Assembly (NCBI GenBank): GCA_023666615.1
Contig: JAMPBQ010000005.1
Span: 17,188-81,187, forward strand
Source of the DNA: Clostridium sp.
GTDB taxonomy: Bacteria; Bacteroidota; Bacteroidia; Bacteroidales; Muribaculaceae
Reading direction: 5' to 3'
Length of the DNA stretch: 64,000 nucleotides
Of this stretch, positions 27,847 through 35,616 are shown piece by piece. Made by a program: the position numbers and the translations under genes. The notes under the pieces are model-generated. The model was not told where the DNA came from and searched no databases. It saw nothing but the letters and a program-made list of their open reading frames with translations. The stretch's first letter is position 1, and every line of letters begins with the position of its first letter.

Positions 27847-28316
27847 CGGATAGAGATTTTGAAGGATATGCCGTTAATTGATACTATGTAAACTCCAGGA
27901 GATAGGTTTCCAGTGCCTAAATTCAATGTCTCACCGTGAGAGACGTTAAAATACTCTACCAAAACGGCGTCTGCCGTGTATATGCTAATATTCAAGTCTG
28001 AGGATTGAGCTTGAAAAATCAAGCAATCCTTTTCTTGCTTAAAGACTGATGATTCTATGCCCACATCATTATGACCACTATTTTCTTTATCATTTACTAT
28101 GGACCTCACAATGTCAACAGGAAAACTCATAGATTGCAGGCCAGCATCAACAATAAGCTCACTTTCGGAAAATTTAATCACCGGTTTTTCGGAATACTTA
28201 AATTTTATGACTTCCCCAGAAATCATATTTAGAGACACGCTTTGTGCGAAGGACACAAAATAGGACGCAAAAAGCCCCGTTAAAATCAAAGCGCTAATCA
28301 ATAAACGTTTAATCAT
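27843..28316 (-). CDS. Small secreted protein with T9SS-like C-terminal domain
   Basis: The 157 residues have a signal peptide (to about 25, SFAQ), a small beta domain (SGEVIKFKYSEKPVIKFSES, FPVDIVRSIVND), a polar linker (about 75-95), and a C-terminus (NISIYTADAVLVEYFNVSHG, LSPGVYIVSINGISFKISI) of the type IX secretion sorting kind. The layout matches the protein at 16730-17140. It is coupled by ATGA to the larger secreted protein downstream. Confidence 0.72.
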   Translation of the reverse strand: MIKRLLISALILTGLFASYFVSFAQSVSLNMISGEVIKFKYSEKPVIKFSESELIVDAGLQSMSFPVDIVRSIVNDKENSGHNDVGIESSVFKQEKDCLIFQAQSSDLNISIYTADAVLVEYFNVSHGETLNLGTGNLSPGVYIVSINGISFKISIR

Positions 28317-28441
28317 AAATAGGTCTATATTAGAATATTATTTATAAAACCATAGATAATATATTCTTCAACAGTCGGTATTGAGAGATGAAGGCGATTA
28401 ATTGTATTGTTGGATTCTTATATCTTAAATTTTCCTATCTG

Positions 28442-28449
28442 CAAAGTTA
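28442..28449 (-). promoter_or_regulatory. Putative promoter of the A+T-rich secreted-protein pair
   Basis: The minus strand reads TAACTTTG, a -7 box, about 125 bp before the start at 28316. The 28317-28440 leader is A+T-rich and contains nothing else recognisable. Confidence 0.5.
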
Positions 28450-28530
28450 TAATAATTTTCTGATATAATGCGATTTTTGATTATTGTTTCTTCAAAGGAT
28501 TCATATTGGGTTTATGTATTAAAACATGGA

Positions 28531-28561
28531 AGCGCGGCGGGCACCGGGTGTCCGCCGCGCT
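28531..28561 (-). terminator. G+C-rich hairpin after the choloylglycine hydrolase gene
   Basis: AGCGCGGCGGGCA pairs with TGTCCGCCGCGCT with one G-T, forming a 13-bp stem 40 bp past the stop of the minus-strand gene. On the minus strand it is followed by a moderately T-rich stretch. Confidence 0.6.
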
Positions 28562-28600
28562 GTATTTTGGATGGCTTTCAGCCTTTGGCCGGGAAGAGAG

Positions 28601-29671
28601 TTAGAACATTGGGGTGAATGGCTGGGATTCAACCATTTGGCCGGTGATGTTGCCTATGGCATTGCGGGCGTCCTGAGTGTCAAAGTAGAGGACTGAGGCG
28701 CCGGGCTGGAGGTTGCATTCCATCAGGTCGACGTAGTACAGGCCCAGGTCTGTCACGTTTTCGAAATAGTACTTTCTGTCTCGGAGGTTGGAGAAGCTGC
28801 GCCACTGGGTCTGGCTAAGGTTCTTGTCGCCAAGGGAGTACTTGAAAGGCACCGAGCAATTATTGAGGATGCTGCGGATCACGGCAAGGCCCGTATTGGA
28901 ATCATTGGTGCGCTCCACGCTGTTTTCAAAGAAATATCCGCGGACAAAGCGGTCCGGGCTCTTCACCGAGCCGGGGAGGAAATTGGCTCCGCCTACGCCT
29001 TCCCAATAATGGTTGATGGCGAGCATGTCGGGCCAAGCGGGGTCATTGGTGAGCACTGGCACTTCGGTCTCATAAATGTTCATTTGCCCCTGCTGAAATT
29101 CCAGGATCGCAGTCTTGCCTTCGTCGTCGGTAATGCCCCAGTGGAGAGTGGATACCGTGCCGCCGTCGAATGTGGCGCCCACGATTTTAAACTCTGTGGA
29201 CTTTACCAAGTCGACCACCTCGCGGGTTGTGGCGCAATTGTCGAGCATCCACTCCACAATCACGGCGAGCGACATGGCGGGGATATCGGCGTTGTTTTCC
29301 ACCTCGGGGGTGTTGTAGATGGTGCCGCGACAGAAAAGGCCGTTGACCGAAAGGCCCTTCTCGTTCATGCCTTCGGTGACGCCGGCGTTATAGCCCACGG
29401 CATAAACGGCGCCGTATTTTGATTTCCACTTGATAATCTTGCCTTTGTTATTGCTCACCTTCTCCATTCCGCGGGGATATACGAAAATATTGGTGGGGAT
29501 TGGCGTGGACCAGTCGAGCGAGCGGCCCACGATGCGCAGGGCCTGAGCGCCGCTTCCCTCCACGGCAGTGGTATCGCCTGTGTACACAACTCGAGTGCAA
29601 GCCTGAGACTTAAAATTTCCGGCAAAGCAAGCCACCAGCAAGCCAAGCGCTATTGTAAGTAATCGTTTCAT
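28601..29671 (-). CDS. Choloylglycine hydrolase family (linear amide C-N hydrolase)
   Basis: This Ntn-hydrolase family includes bile salt hydrolases and penicillin V acylases. The 356-residue product has a signal peptide ending at Ala24, so cleavage exposes Cys25 as the N-terminal nucleophile (QACTRVVY). Other expected residues are visible: Arg and Asp in GRSLDW, the Asn in YNAGVTEGMNEKGLSVNG, and Arg in PDRFVRGYFF. A periplasmic location is usual for Bacteroides members. Bile acid amides are a likely substrate in a gut bacterium, but sequence alone does not separate this from acylase activity on other amides. Confidence 0.88.
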   Translation of the reverse strand: MKRLLTIALGLLVACFAGNFKSQACTRVVYTGDTTAVEGSGAQALRIVGRSLDWSTPIPTNIFVYPRGMEKVSNNKGKIIKWKSKYGAVYAVGYNAGVTEGMNEKGLSVNGLFCRGTIYNTPEVENNADIPAMSLAVIVEWMLDNCATTREVVDLVKSTEFKIVGATFDGGTVSTLHWGITDDEGKTAILEFQQGQMNIYETEVPVLTNDPAWPDMLAINHYWEGVGGANFLPGSVKSPDRFVRGYFFENSVERTNDSNTGLAVIRSILNNCSVPFKYSLGDKNLSQTQWRSFSNLRDRKYYFENVTDLGLYYVDLMECNLQPGASVLYFDTQDARNAIGNITGQMVESQPFTPMF

Positions 29672-29776
29672 GTCAGCTGTAATTTTTTAGTTGAGGTGGA
29701 ATACGTTAATTTATAAAGAAACAAAAATTTGCGCGCAATAGTTTGCCCATTCGCCCAATAAGTCAAAAAAAATGTG

Positions 29777-29784
29777 TACATTTG
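29777..29784 (+). promoter_or_regulatory. Putative promoter with structured leader downstream
   Basis: TACATTTG is a -7 box. The predicted RNA from about 29790 can form nested helices: CCCGC (29799-29803) with GCGGG (29855-29859), GGCC with GGCC, a TGGA-GAAA-TCCA tetraloop hairpin (29827-29838), and CGACA (29811-29815) with TGTCG (29867-29871), which would be a pseudoknot. No known riboswitch was recognised. Confidence 0.4.
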
Positions 29785-30005
29785 CATGGCAGTATTTGCC
29801 CGCAGAAGCCCGACAAAGCGGCCATGTGGAGAAATCCATAAAGGCCAGGGGCCAGCGGGAGGGTAATGTCGACATATAAAATAGAGCGTCTTTATGCGCT
29901 TTGTTCTTGACATGCATAAACTTGGCGGTTTACAAAGGGTCAAAGGACAGAGACAGCGAAGTCGCTCACGGATGGTAATAGTCTGCCACGCGCCTCAACG
30001 GCCGC

Positions 30006-30132
30006 ATGGCATAGCTATATGCCTTTACGTGGGCTTCTGCGTTGCTCGTTCCGACCCAAAGGCAACGCCAAGGCCTATGCATGTGGGACGAGCAAGGAAA
30101 GAGAATCCCACGTATCTGTTTATATATGCCAT
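30006..30132 (+). ncRNA. Structured RNA candidate, 6S RNA-like shape
   Basis: Within a 570-base region without a gene, three coaxial helices close on each other: 30006-30013 with 30125-30132 (8 bp), 30026-30033 with 30107-30114 (TACGTGGG with CCCACGTA), and 30042-30052 with 30085-30095 (11 bp with one G-T). Between the last two lies a large open bubble (8 by 11 nt), and a small GGC-AAC-GCC hairpin caps the loop. A long rod with a central bubble is the shape of 6S RNA, which mimics an open promoter for RNA polymerase. No start or terminator is certain. It could instead be an element of the downstream gene's leader. Confidence 0.42.
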
Positions 30133-30245
30133 ATCTAAAAACCAATCATCCGAACAGGGATTCTTCGGAGGCATAGCCGCAGCGATAATGGAATTTAACA
30201 GAACCTTGTTATCGTGTGGCGAAATTTAAACCAAGACATTTACCA

Positions 30246-33239
30246 ATGGGAAAATTTACTCAAATTTTCGTTTTGCCGCTGTTAGCCGCATCGGCGCTTA
30301 GCGCTGAGGGGCAGGTGTGGAGCGAGACATTCGATGATGAAGCCTCATTAAGTCAATTCACTATAATTGACGCGAATAATGACGGCAAGACTTGGGAATA
30401 CAACTATCAGCATAGCGCCCGAATCACCTACAACGGGAGTTTGGATATGGACGATTGGCTGATCTCCCCCGCCATAACGCTTGAGGCCGGCGCTGTGTAT
30501 AAATTCTCGATAGACGCCAAAAACAGCATGGGCACCGAAGCCTTTGAGGCATTCGCGGGAAACGCCCCCGCGGCGGAGGCGATGACAATCTCCGTGATCG
30601 AGAAGACTGATGTAAAGAAATCCTCATTTGTCACTTACGAAGGAGAATTCAGCGTGCCTTCAGACGGCAATTGGCACATTGGCGTGCATGGGTGCAGCAA
30701 AGCAGACCAGCTTTATCTCTATGTCGACAACATGAAGCTTACGCGCGGAGTGAGCGCAAACTCACCGGAAGCGGTGACAGGCCTGAAAATCAAGCCTGAC
30801 GCCAACGGACTGGATAAGATTACCATAAGCGGCACATTCCCGACCAAAGATGTATCGGGCAAAGACCTCGCCTCTATTGAAAAGGCGGAGGTGGCATGCG
30901 ACGGGGATGTCATAGCGAGCTTCAACGGCGCTATCGGCGCGGCATTTGAGCAAACAATCGACGCGCCCGGCGGACGGCACAAATTCACGGTTGCCGTGTA
31001 CTCCGGCGGAGAACGCGGAAGGGAAGCCTCGGCGGAAGTGTTCGTTGGCCCCAACATCCCCGGCGCCATCCCATATTTGGGAGTTGGCGAGTTCACGCCC
31101 GGCGAAGTGACTGTGCGCTGGCAGTGCCCCACGATGGATGTAGACGGAAATCCTTTGAATCCGGAACTGGTGACGTACAAGGTGGTGCGCTACGAGGTGA
31201 TGGAAGGGAGCCTTTTCTATGAAGAGGACATTGAAGGCGCCGACAATATAGCGGGCACAGAATATGTGCATAAGGCCATTGAGCCCAATGCCGGGCAGAT
31301 GTACACGGCCTATGGCGTGTACGCCAAGACCGCGGCGGGGTCATCGAAGGCAGCCAAGACTCCACTCTTCCCCGTAGGCACGGCATATGCGGCCCCTTAT
31401 TCGGAATCATTCGCGCAGGGAAAGGCTGCAAGCCTGTTCCGCTCCGAGACAGTGCGCTACACCCAGGTGACCCCTTCGTGGGATCCGGTGGCTGACGCCA
31501 GCACAGACACAAAGGCGGCGGACGGCGATGGAGGATACCTGGCGATGATGAGCGCCGACCTGACCGATTGCGCCCGCTTCTACAGCGGCAAGATTGACCT
31601 TTCAGGCCTTGAATCCCCCGCGCTGACATTCTACGCCTACAATCCGCACAATGGATTAAACGCCAAATCAAACAATACGTTTGGCGTATACGTGAACGGC
31701 GGCACCGGCTTTGCGCTCGCCAAGGAATTTACGATCTCCTCGCTTGGGGCATATGGATGGAACAGAGTGTCGGTGCCACTGGATGAATACAAGGGCAAGA
31801 CGATCCAATTCGCCTTTGAAACGGAAGCTGTCAACTATGTTTCGACCTTGGTGGACGCGATAGCGATCGGCGATTATCCGAAGGTGTCGCTTGCCGCAGT
31901 CGGAATCACCGTTCCCGCACAAGTCACCGCCGGCAAGCCATTCAGCGTGAAGGCCGCAGTTGAGAATCGCGGCTCGGAAACGCAAAACACATACACAGTG
32001 AAGCTCAGCCGCGACGGCGCCTTGATAGGCACGGCAGAAGGCATATCCATCGCCCCAGACGCGATAGCCGAGGTAGAGTTCACGGTATCCATCGGCGTGC
32101 ATGAAGATGCGCAATCAACCGTCTATTCAGCCACAATCGAGGCAGAGGGCGACGCAAGCCAGGATGACAACACCGCGGAAAGCGCCGCGGTAGAAATCAT
32201 ATCGCCCTCGCATCCTTCCCCATCGAGCCTATCGGGCACAGCCGTAGAGCAAGGGATGCAGCTGCAATGGCAAGAGCCCGCCTATGACGCGCCGACAGCC
32301 ACAGTGAAGACAGAGGATTTTGAAGAATTCGAATCCTTCGCTACCGGCGAAGTGAATGGATGGACGATGCTAGACCTTGATGGCGGAGCCATCGGCAAAT
32401 TCGAAAATATAACATTCCCGGGGATTACCGTTGCCAACCAGGGGGCGGCGTTCTGGGTGATGGACGCCAACCTTGAAGGCCTCAACAGCCTATTTGGGGC
32501 GTATTCCGGCAGCAAATATCTCGCACAGATGTACAATGCCGGCGAACCAAAGAAGTGCGACGACTGGGCCATTTCGCCCGAGCTGTTTGGGAAGGCGCAG
32601 ACAGTGACATTCTACGCCAAGAGCTATTCTACATTTTTTGGCGAAGAGATGGAAGTGCTTTATTCAACAGGAAGCATGGAACCGTCGGATTTTGTGTCGG
32701 TGAAGAAGGACAGCAACGTGCCCAACGCGTGGACGCGCTATGAAGTGGAGCTTCCCGAAGGGGCACGCCGCTTTGCAATACGATGCACGTCGAATGACTG
32801 CTATATGCTTATGGTAGATGACGTTACATACACCACACAGGGAAAGGCGCTTGAGCTTATGGGCTATAACGTGTACCGCAATGGCGAAAGAATCAACAAG
32901 GAGCTCGTAAGCGAGCCGCGGTTCATAGACGCTGAGGCGCCCGAGGGCACACACGCTTACACCGTAACGGCAGTCTATGACGCCGGAGAATCGATGCCCG
33001 GAAACGAGTTCACGACCACAATCAGCGGGATAAATGGCGTCAGCGCAGAAGGCGGAATCATTGTCAAGGGCGAAAAAGGGCATATCTATGTGAATGGAGC
33101 CCAAGGCAATATCAACGTTTACTCAATTGATGGACGCCTTGCGGCCAGGGCGGAAGGCGGAGAAGCGACAATTGAGGTTCCCGCAGGCATTTATGTAGTG
33201 ACCGCAGGCAACCTGCGAGCAAAAGTGGCAGTGAATTGA
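30246..33239 (+). CDS. Large secreted protein with choice-of-anchor J domains and T9SS tail
   Basis: ATG 30246 is chosen because it gives a clean signal peptide (MGKFTQIFVLPLLAASALSA); an upstream GTG at 30216 does not. The 997 residues include a choice-of-anchor J (MAM-like) beta-sandwich near the N-terminus (WSETFDDEASLSQFTIIDA onward), two more of the same kind in the middle (PYSESFAQGKAASLF and FEEFESFATGEVNGWTM), fibronectin type III-like spacers, and a C-terminal sorting domain (GNINVYSIDGRLAARAEGG then GIYVVTAG). It is probably exported by the type IX system and displayed on the surface as an adhesin or peptidase-associated protein; no catalytic motif was seen. Confidence 0.85.
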   Translation: MGKFTQIFVLPLLAASALSAEGQVWSETFDDEASLSQFTIIDANNDGKTWEYNYQHSARITYNGSLDMDDWLISPAITLEAGAVYKFSIDAKNSMGTEAFEAFAGNAPAAEAMTISVIEKTDVKKSSFVTYEGEFSVPSDGNWHIGVHGCSKADQLYLYVDNMKLTRGVSANSPEAVTGLKIKPDANGLDKITISGTFPTKDVSGKDLASIEKAEVACDGDVIASFNGAIGAAFEQTIDAPGGRHKFTVAVYSGGERGREASAEVFVGPNIPGAIPYLGVGEFTPGEVTVRWQCPTMDVDGNPLNPELVTYKVVRYEVMEGSLFYEEDIEGADNIAGTEYVHKAIEPNAGQMYTAYGVYAKTAAGSSKAAKTPLFPVGTAYAAPYSESFAQGKAASLFRSETVRYTQVTPSWDPVADASTDTKAADGDGGYLAMMSADLTDCARFYSGKIDLSGLESPALTFYAYNPHNGLNAKSNNTFGVYVNGGTGFALAKEFTISSLGAYGWNRVSVPLDEYKGKTIQFAFETEAVNYVSTLVDAIAIGDYPKVSLAAVGITVPAQVTAGKPFSVKAAVENRGSETQNTYTVKLSRDGALIGTAEGISIAPDAIAEVEFTVSIGVHEDAQSTVYSATIEAEGDASQDDNTAESAAVEIISPSHPSPSSLSGTAVEQGMQLQWQEPAYDAPTATVKTEDFEEFESFATGEVNGWTMLDLDGGAIGKFENITFPGITVANQGAAFWVMDANLEGLNSLFGAYSGSKYLAQMYNAGEPKKCDDWAISPELFGKAQTVTFYAKSYSTFFGEEMEVLYSTGSMEPSDFVSVKKDSNVPNAWTRYEVELPEGARRFAIRCTSNDCYMLMVDDVTYTTQGKALELMGYNVYRNGERINKELVSEPRFIDAEAPEGTHAYTVTAVYDAGESMPGNEFTTTISGINGVSAEGGIIVKGEKGHIYVNGAQGNINVYSIDGRLAARAEGGEATIEVPAGIYVVTAGNLRAKVAVN

Positions 33240-33251
33240 CATGCGCCCCCG

Positions 33252-33345
33252 CCCCAGGCTTTCGCCTGGAGGCACTCACAATCAAGTCTCTGCGAGGCTT
33301 TGCATCCTTATTATCTATGACCCCAGGCGTTCGCCTGGGGTCTTT
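33252..33345. repeat. Two copies of a CCCCAGGC-type hairpin element, copy B a likely terminator
   Basis: Copy A (33252-33269) reads CCCCAGGC-TTTC-GCCTGG and is followed by TCACAAT and CGAGGCTTTG. Copy B (33319-33342) is a perfect 11-bp stem, GACCCCAGGCG with CGCCTGGGGTC, followed by TTTT and TCACAATATAG. Copy B should terminate the upstream gene's transcript. A third copy is at 48946-48995. Confidence 0.85.
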
Positions 33346-33382
33346 TCACAATATAGGCTATAGGGGACTTTTTCTGTTTTTT

Positions 33383-33430
33383 TCAATGCCTCCTATTGCC
33401 TATCACAAAGTAGGCAATAGGAGGCATTGA
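33383..33430. repeat. Perfect 20-bp-stem hairpin
   Basis: Arms at 33383-33402 and 33411-33430 are exact complements, with an 8-nt loop TCACAAAG. Near-identical CTATAGGGG sequences flank the hairpin on both sides (33358-33366 and 33436-33444). There is no T run on either side, so it is not an ordinary terminator. Confidence 0.9.
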
Positions 33431-33497
33431 ATATGCTATAGGGGGGCTTTTTGTTGAAATTTTTTGAGGGAGGGGGCTGAGATTGGGAAATTTTGCG

Positions 33498-33505
33498 TAC
33501 TTTTG
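33498..33505 (+). promoter_or_regulatory. Putative promoter of kbl
   Basis: TACTTTTG is a -7 box 64 bp before the kbl start; no -33 box at the usual spacing was seen. Confidence 0.45.
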
Positions 33506-33568
33506 GGGCGGAAATTATTTTTTAACGATCATAGATTTTTTCGATCATAATTTTTTTTGGATTATACC

Positions 33569-34762
33569 ATGTACTCGAAATTTAAGGAGCATCTGGAGAA
33601 GGAGCTCAATGAGATTAAGGAGGCCGGCCTTTATAAGGCTGAGCGAGTGATAGATACGCCGCAGGCGGCTGCCATCGGAGTAGAGGGCACGCAGGGCGAG
33701 GTACTGAATTTCTGCGCCAACAATTACCTGGGGCTTTCTGACAACAAGCGCCTGATCGAAGCGGCTAAGAAGGGCATGGACGAGAGAGGCTATGGCATGT
33801 CGTCGGTGCGCTTCATCTGCGGCACGCAGGACCTGCACAAGGAGCTGGAGCGGGCCATCAGCGACTATTTCCATACTGAGGATACGATACTTTACGCGGC
33901 ATGCTTTGACGCCAACGGGGGCTTGTTTGAGCCGCTGTTCACGGAGGAGGACGCGATCATCAGCGACGCGCTTAACCATGCGTCGATCATAGACGGTGTG
34001 CGCCTATGCAAAGCAAAGCGCCTGCGCTACGCCAACGCGGACATGGCCGACCTTGAGGCGAAGCTGGAGGAGGCGAAGGATTGCCGATTCAAGATTATCG
34101 CCACGGACGGTGTGTTCTCGATGGACGGGAATGTGGCTCCGATGGACAAGATCTGCGAGCTGGCAGAGAAGCACGGGGCGCTGGTGATGGTTGACGAGAG
34201 CCATTCGGCTGGCGTGGTTGGCCCGACGGGCCACGGCGTGGCTGAGCAATTCGGGGCTTACGGGAAGATTGACATTTTCACGGGGACGCTTGGCAAGGCT
34301 TTCGGCGGCGCGATGGGCGGGTTCACGACCGGCCCGAAGGAGGTGATAGACATGCTGCGCCAGCGGTCGCGCCCCTACCTGTTCTCGAACTCGATAGCTC
34401 CGTCGATCGTGGCCGCGAGCATTGAGATGTTCAAGATGCTGAAGGAGAGCAACGAGCTGCATGACAGGCTTATGGAGAACGTAAGCTATTTCCGCGAGAA
34501 GATGCTTGCGGCGGGGTTTGACATCAAGCCGACGCAGTCGGCGATTTGCGCGGTGATGCTTTACGACGCCAAGCTGTCGCAGGAGTTTGCGGCTGAGATG
34601 CAGAAAGAGGGCATCTATGTGACCGGGTTCTATTATCCAGTGGTGCCGAAGGGACAGGCGCGCATCCGCGTTCAGCTCAGCGCGGGGCATAACCGCGAGC
34701 AGCTGGACAGGGCGATAGCCGCGTTCATCAAGGTAGGGAAAAAGCTTGAAGTGATAAAATAG
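33569..34762 (+). CDS. kbl: Glycine C-acetyltransferase (2-amino-3-ketobutyrate CoA ligase)
   Basis: The enzyme splits 2-amino-3-ketobutyrate with CoA into glycine and acetyl-CoA in threonine breakdown; close relatives make sphinganine precursors. The 397-residue protein begins MYSKFKEHLEKELNEIKEAG, typical of Kbl. It has FCANNYLGLS, SVRFICGTQDLHKELE, the pyridoxal phosphate contacts VDESHSAGVVGPTGHG and the lysine loop TGTLGKAFGGAMGG. GTQDLHKELE and the start favour Kbl over serine palmitoyltransferase. The threonine dehydrogenase gene is not nearby. Confidence 0.92.
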   Translation: MYSKFKEHLEKELNEIKEAGLYKAERVIDTPQAAAIGVEGTQGEVLNFCANNYLGLSDNKRLIEAAKKGMDERGYGMSSVRFICGTQDLHKELERAISDYFHTEDTILYAACFDANGGLFEPLFTEEDAIISDALNHASIIDGVRLCKAKRLRYANADMADLEAKLEEAKDCRFKIIATDGVFSMDGNVAPMDKICELAEKHGALVMVDESHSAGVVGPTGHGVAEQFGAYGKIDIFTGTLGKAFGGAMGGFTTGPKEVIDMLRQRSRPYLFSNSIAPSIVAASIEMFKMLKESNELHDRLMENVSYFREKMLAAGFDIKPTQSAICAVMLYDAKLSQEFAAEMQKEGIYVTGFYYPVVPKGQARIRVQLSAGHNREQLDRAIAAFIKVGKKLEVIK

Positions 34763-34783
34763 CTATACTGAGCCTCTGCGATT

Positions 34784-34825
34784 TCGGCGCTGGGTCCTCC
34801 AGGGGGCTTGGCGCCGATTTTTTTT
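34784..34825 (+). terminator. Rho-independent terminator of kbl
   Basis: TCGGCGC at 34784-34790 pairs with GCGCCGA at 34811-34817 and is followed by eight T residues, 22 bp after the kbl stop. Confidence 0.8.
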
Positions 34826-34870
34826 GGGAGGTTTTTTTTAAGATAACGGTGGGGTGTGGGGAAAAATTTG

Positions 34871-34878
34871 TAACTTTG
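34871..34878 (+). promoter_or_regulatory. Putative promoter of the dsbD region
   Basis: TAACTTTG is a -7 box about 200 bp before the first gene of the pair; the long leader would contain both copies of the 69-bp direct repeat. Confidence 0.5.
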
Positions 34879-34927
34879 CGAATAGAAATTTGAACGGCCT
34901 CGCGATTTTTTGCTCTGGCAGATTGTT

Positions 34928-35050
34928 TGCGGCATAGGCTGTGAGAGCGGATGCACCTGGGTGCATCCCTACTTTTGGAGACTTGAATTTTCGCAATGCG
35001 GCATGGGCTGTGGAAGCGGATGCACCGGGGTGCATCCCTACTTTTGGAGA
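34928..35050. repeat. 69-bp direct repeat, two copies, each with a GGATGCACC palindrome
   Basis: Two copies starting at about 34928 and 34997 share GCGGCAT.GGCTGTG..AGCGGATGCACC and CCCTACTTTTGGAGA. Inside each is a perfect palindrome (34949-34968 and 35018-35037): GGATGCACC, two loop bases that differ between the copies (TG or GG), then GGTGCATCC. Confidence 0.92.
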
Positions 35051-35076
35051 TTTTTTGAATGTTTTGAATTAAGATT

Positions 35077-35526
35077 ATGGATATGAGGAGATTAATGATA
35101 TTTTTCTTTGCCACGGCGATTTGCTGCGCTGCGGCTATGGGGCAGAATGCGGTGAAATGGAAGGCCAACGGGCAGCTTGACGCGAATGGCAATGGCACTG
35201 TGACGCTTACGGCCACTATGGCTGACGGATGGCATATTTATGGCACTGAGCCGGCGGACGGGGGCCCTGTGGCCACATCGATCAAGATGACGGGCGAGGG
35301 TTTTGAGTTTGTCGGGGAGCCTAAGGCGTCGGTTGCGCCCAAGAGGGTGCAGGATGAAATGTTTGGGTGCGAGCTTACTTATTGGGGCGGCAAGGTTTCG
35401 TTCGTCCAAAAGGTAAGGCGGGTGAAGAAGGATGCCAAGCAGGTGACGGTGAAGGTGACTTTCATGAGCTGCAATGACACCAACTGCCAGCCGCCCCGGA
35501 CAGAGACGCTAACGGTGGATTTTTAG
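35077..35526 (+). CDS. Stand-alone DsbD alpha (N-terminal) domain protein
   Basis: The 149-residue product is exported (signal peptide to about residue 22) and consists of a single DsbD N-terminal immunoglobulin-like domain: MADGWHIYGTEPADGGPVAT, and the redox pair in VTFMSCNDTNCQPP. The same domain opens the full DsbD encoded 90 bp downstream (DIDAGWHIYGMEAPKH, MVCNDASCTPP), so the two genes look like a duplication. In E. coli this domain passes electrons to periplasmic thiol proteins; here it may be a separate soluble acceptor. Confidence 0.85.
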   Translation: MDMRRLMIFFFATAICCAAAMGQNAVKWKANGQLDANGNGTVTLTATMADGWHIYGTEPADGGPVATSIKMTGEGFEFVGEPKASVAPKRVQDEMFGCELTYWGGKVSFVQKVRRVKKDAKQVTVKVTFMSCNDTNCQPPRTETLTVDF

Positions 35527-35616
35527 GTTTGACGAAGCTGAATCTGGAAAGGACTACGGATTACACGGATTTTTACTGATTTGAATTAGAAACCACGGAT
35601 TACACGCAGGCTGATT

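Noticed and set aside
29827-29870. TPP riboswitch, because of GCCAGCGGGAGGG
   Set aside because: The similarity to the conserved 3' part is short; CTGAGA and the rest of the TPP core are missing.
30216-30245. GTG start at 30216 for the anchor-J protein
   Set aside because: It would place ten charged residues before an otherwise normal signal peptide; ATG 30246 fits better.
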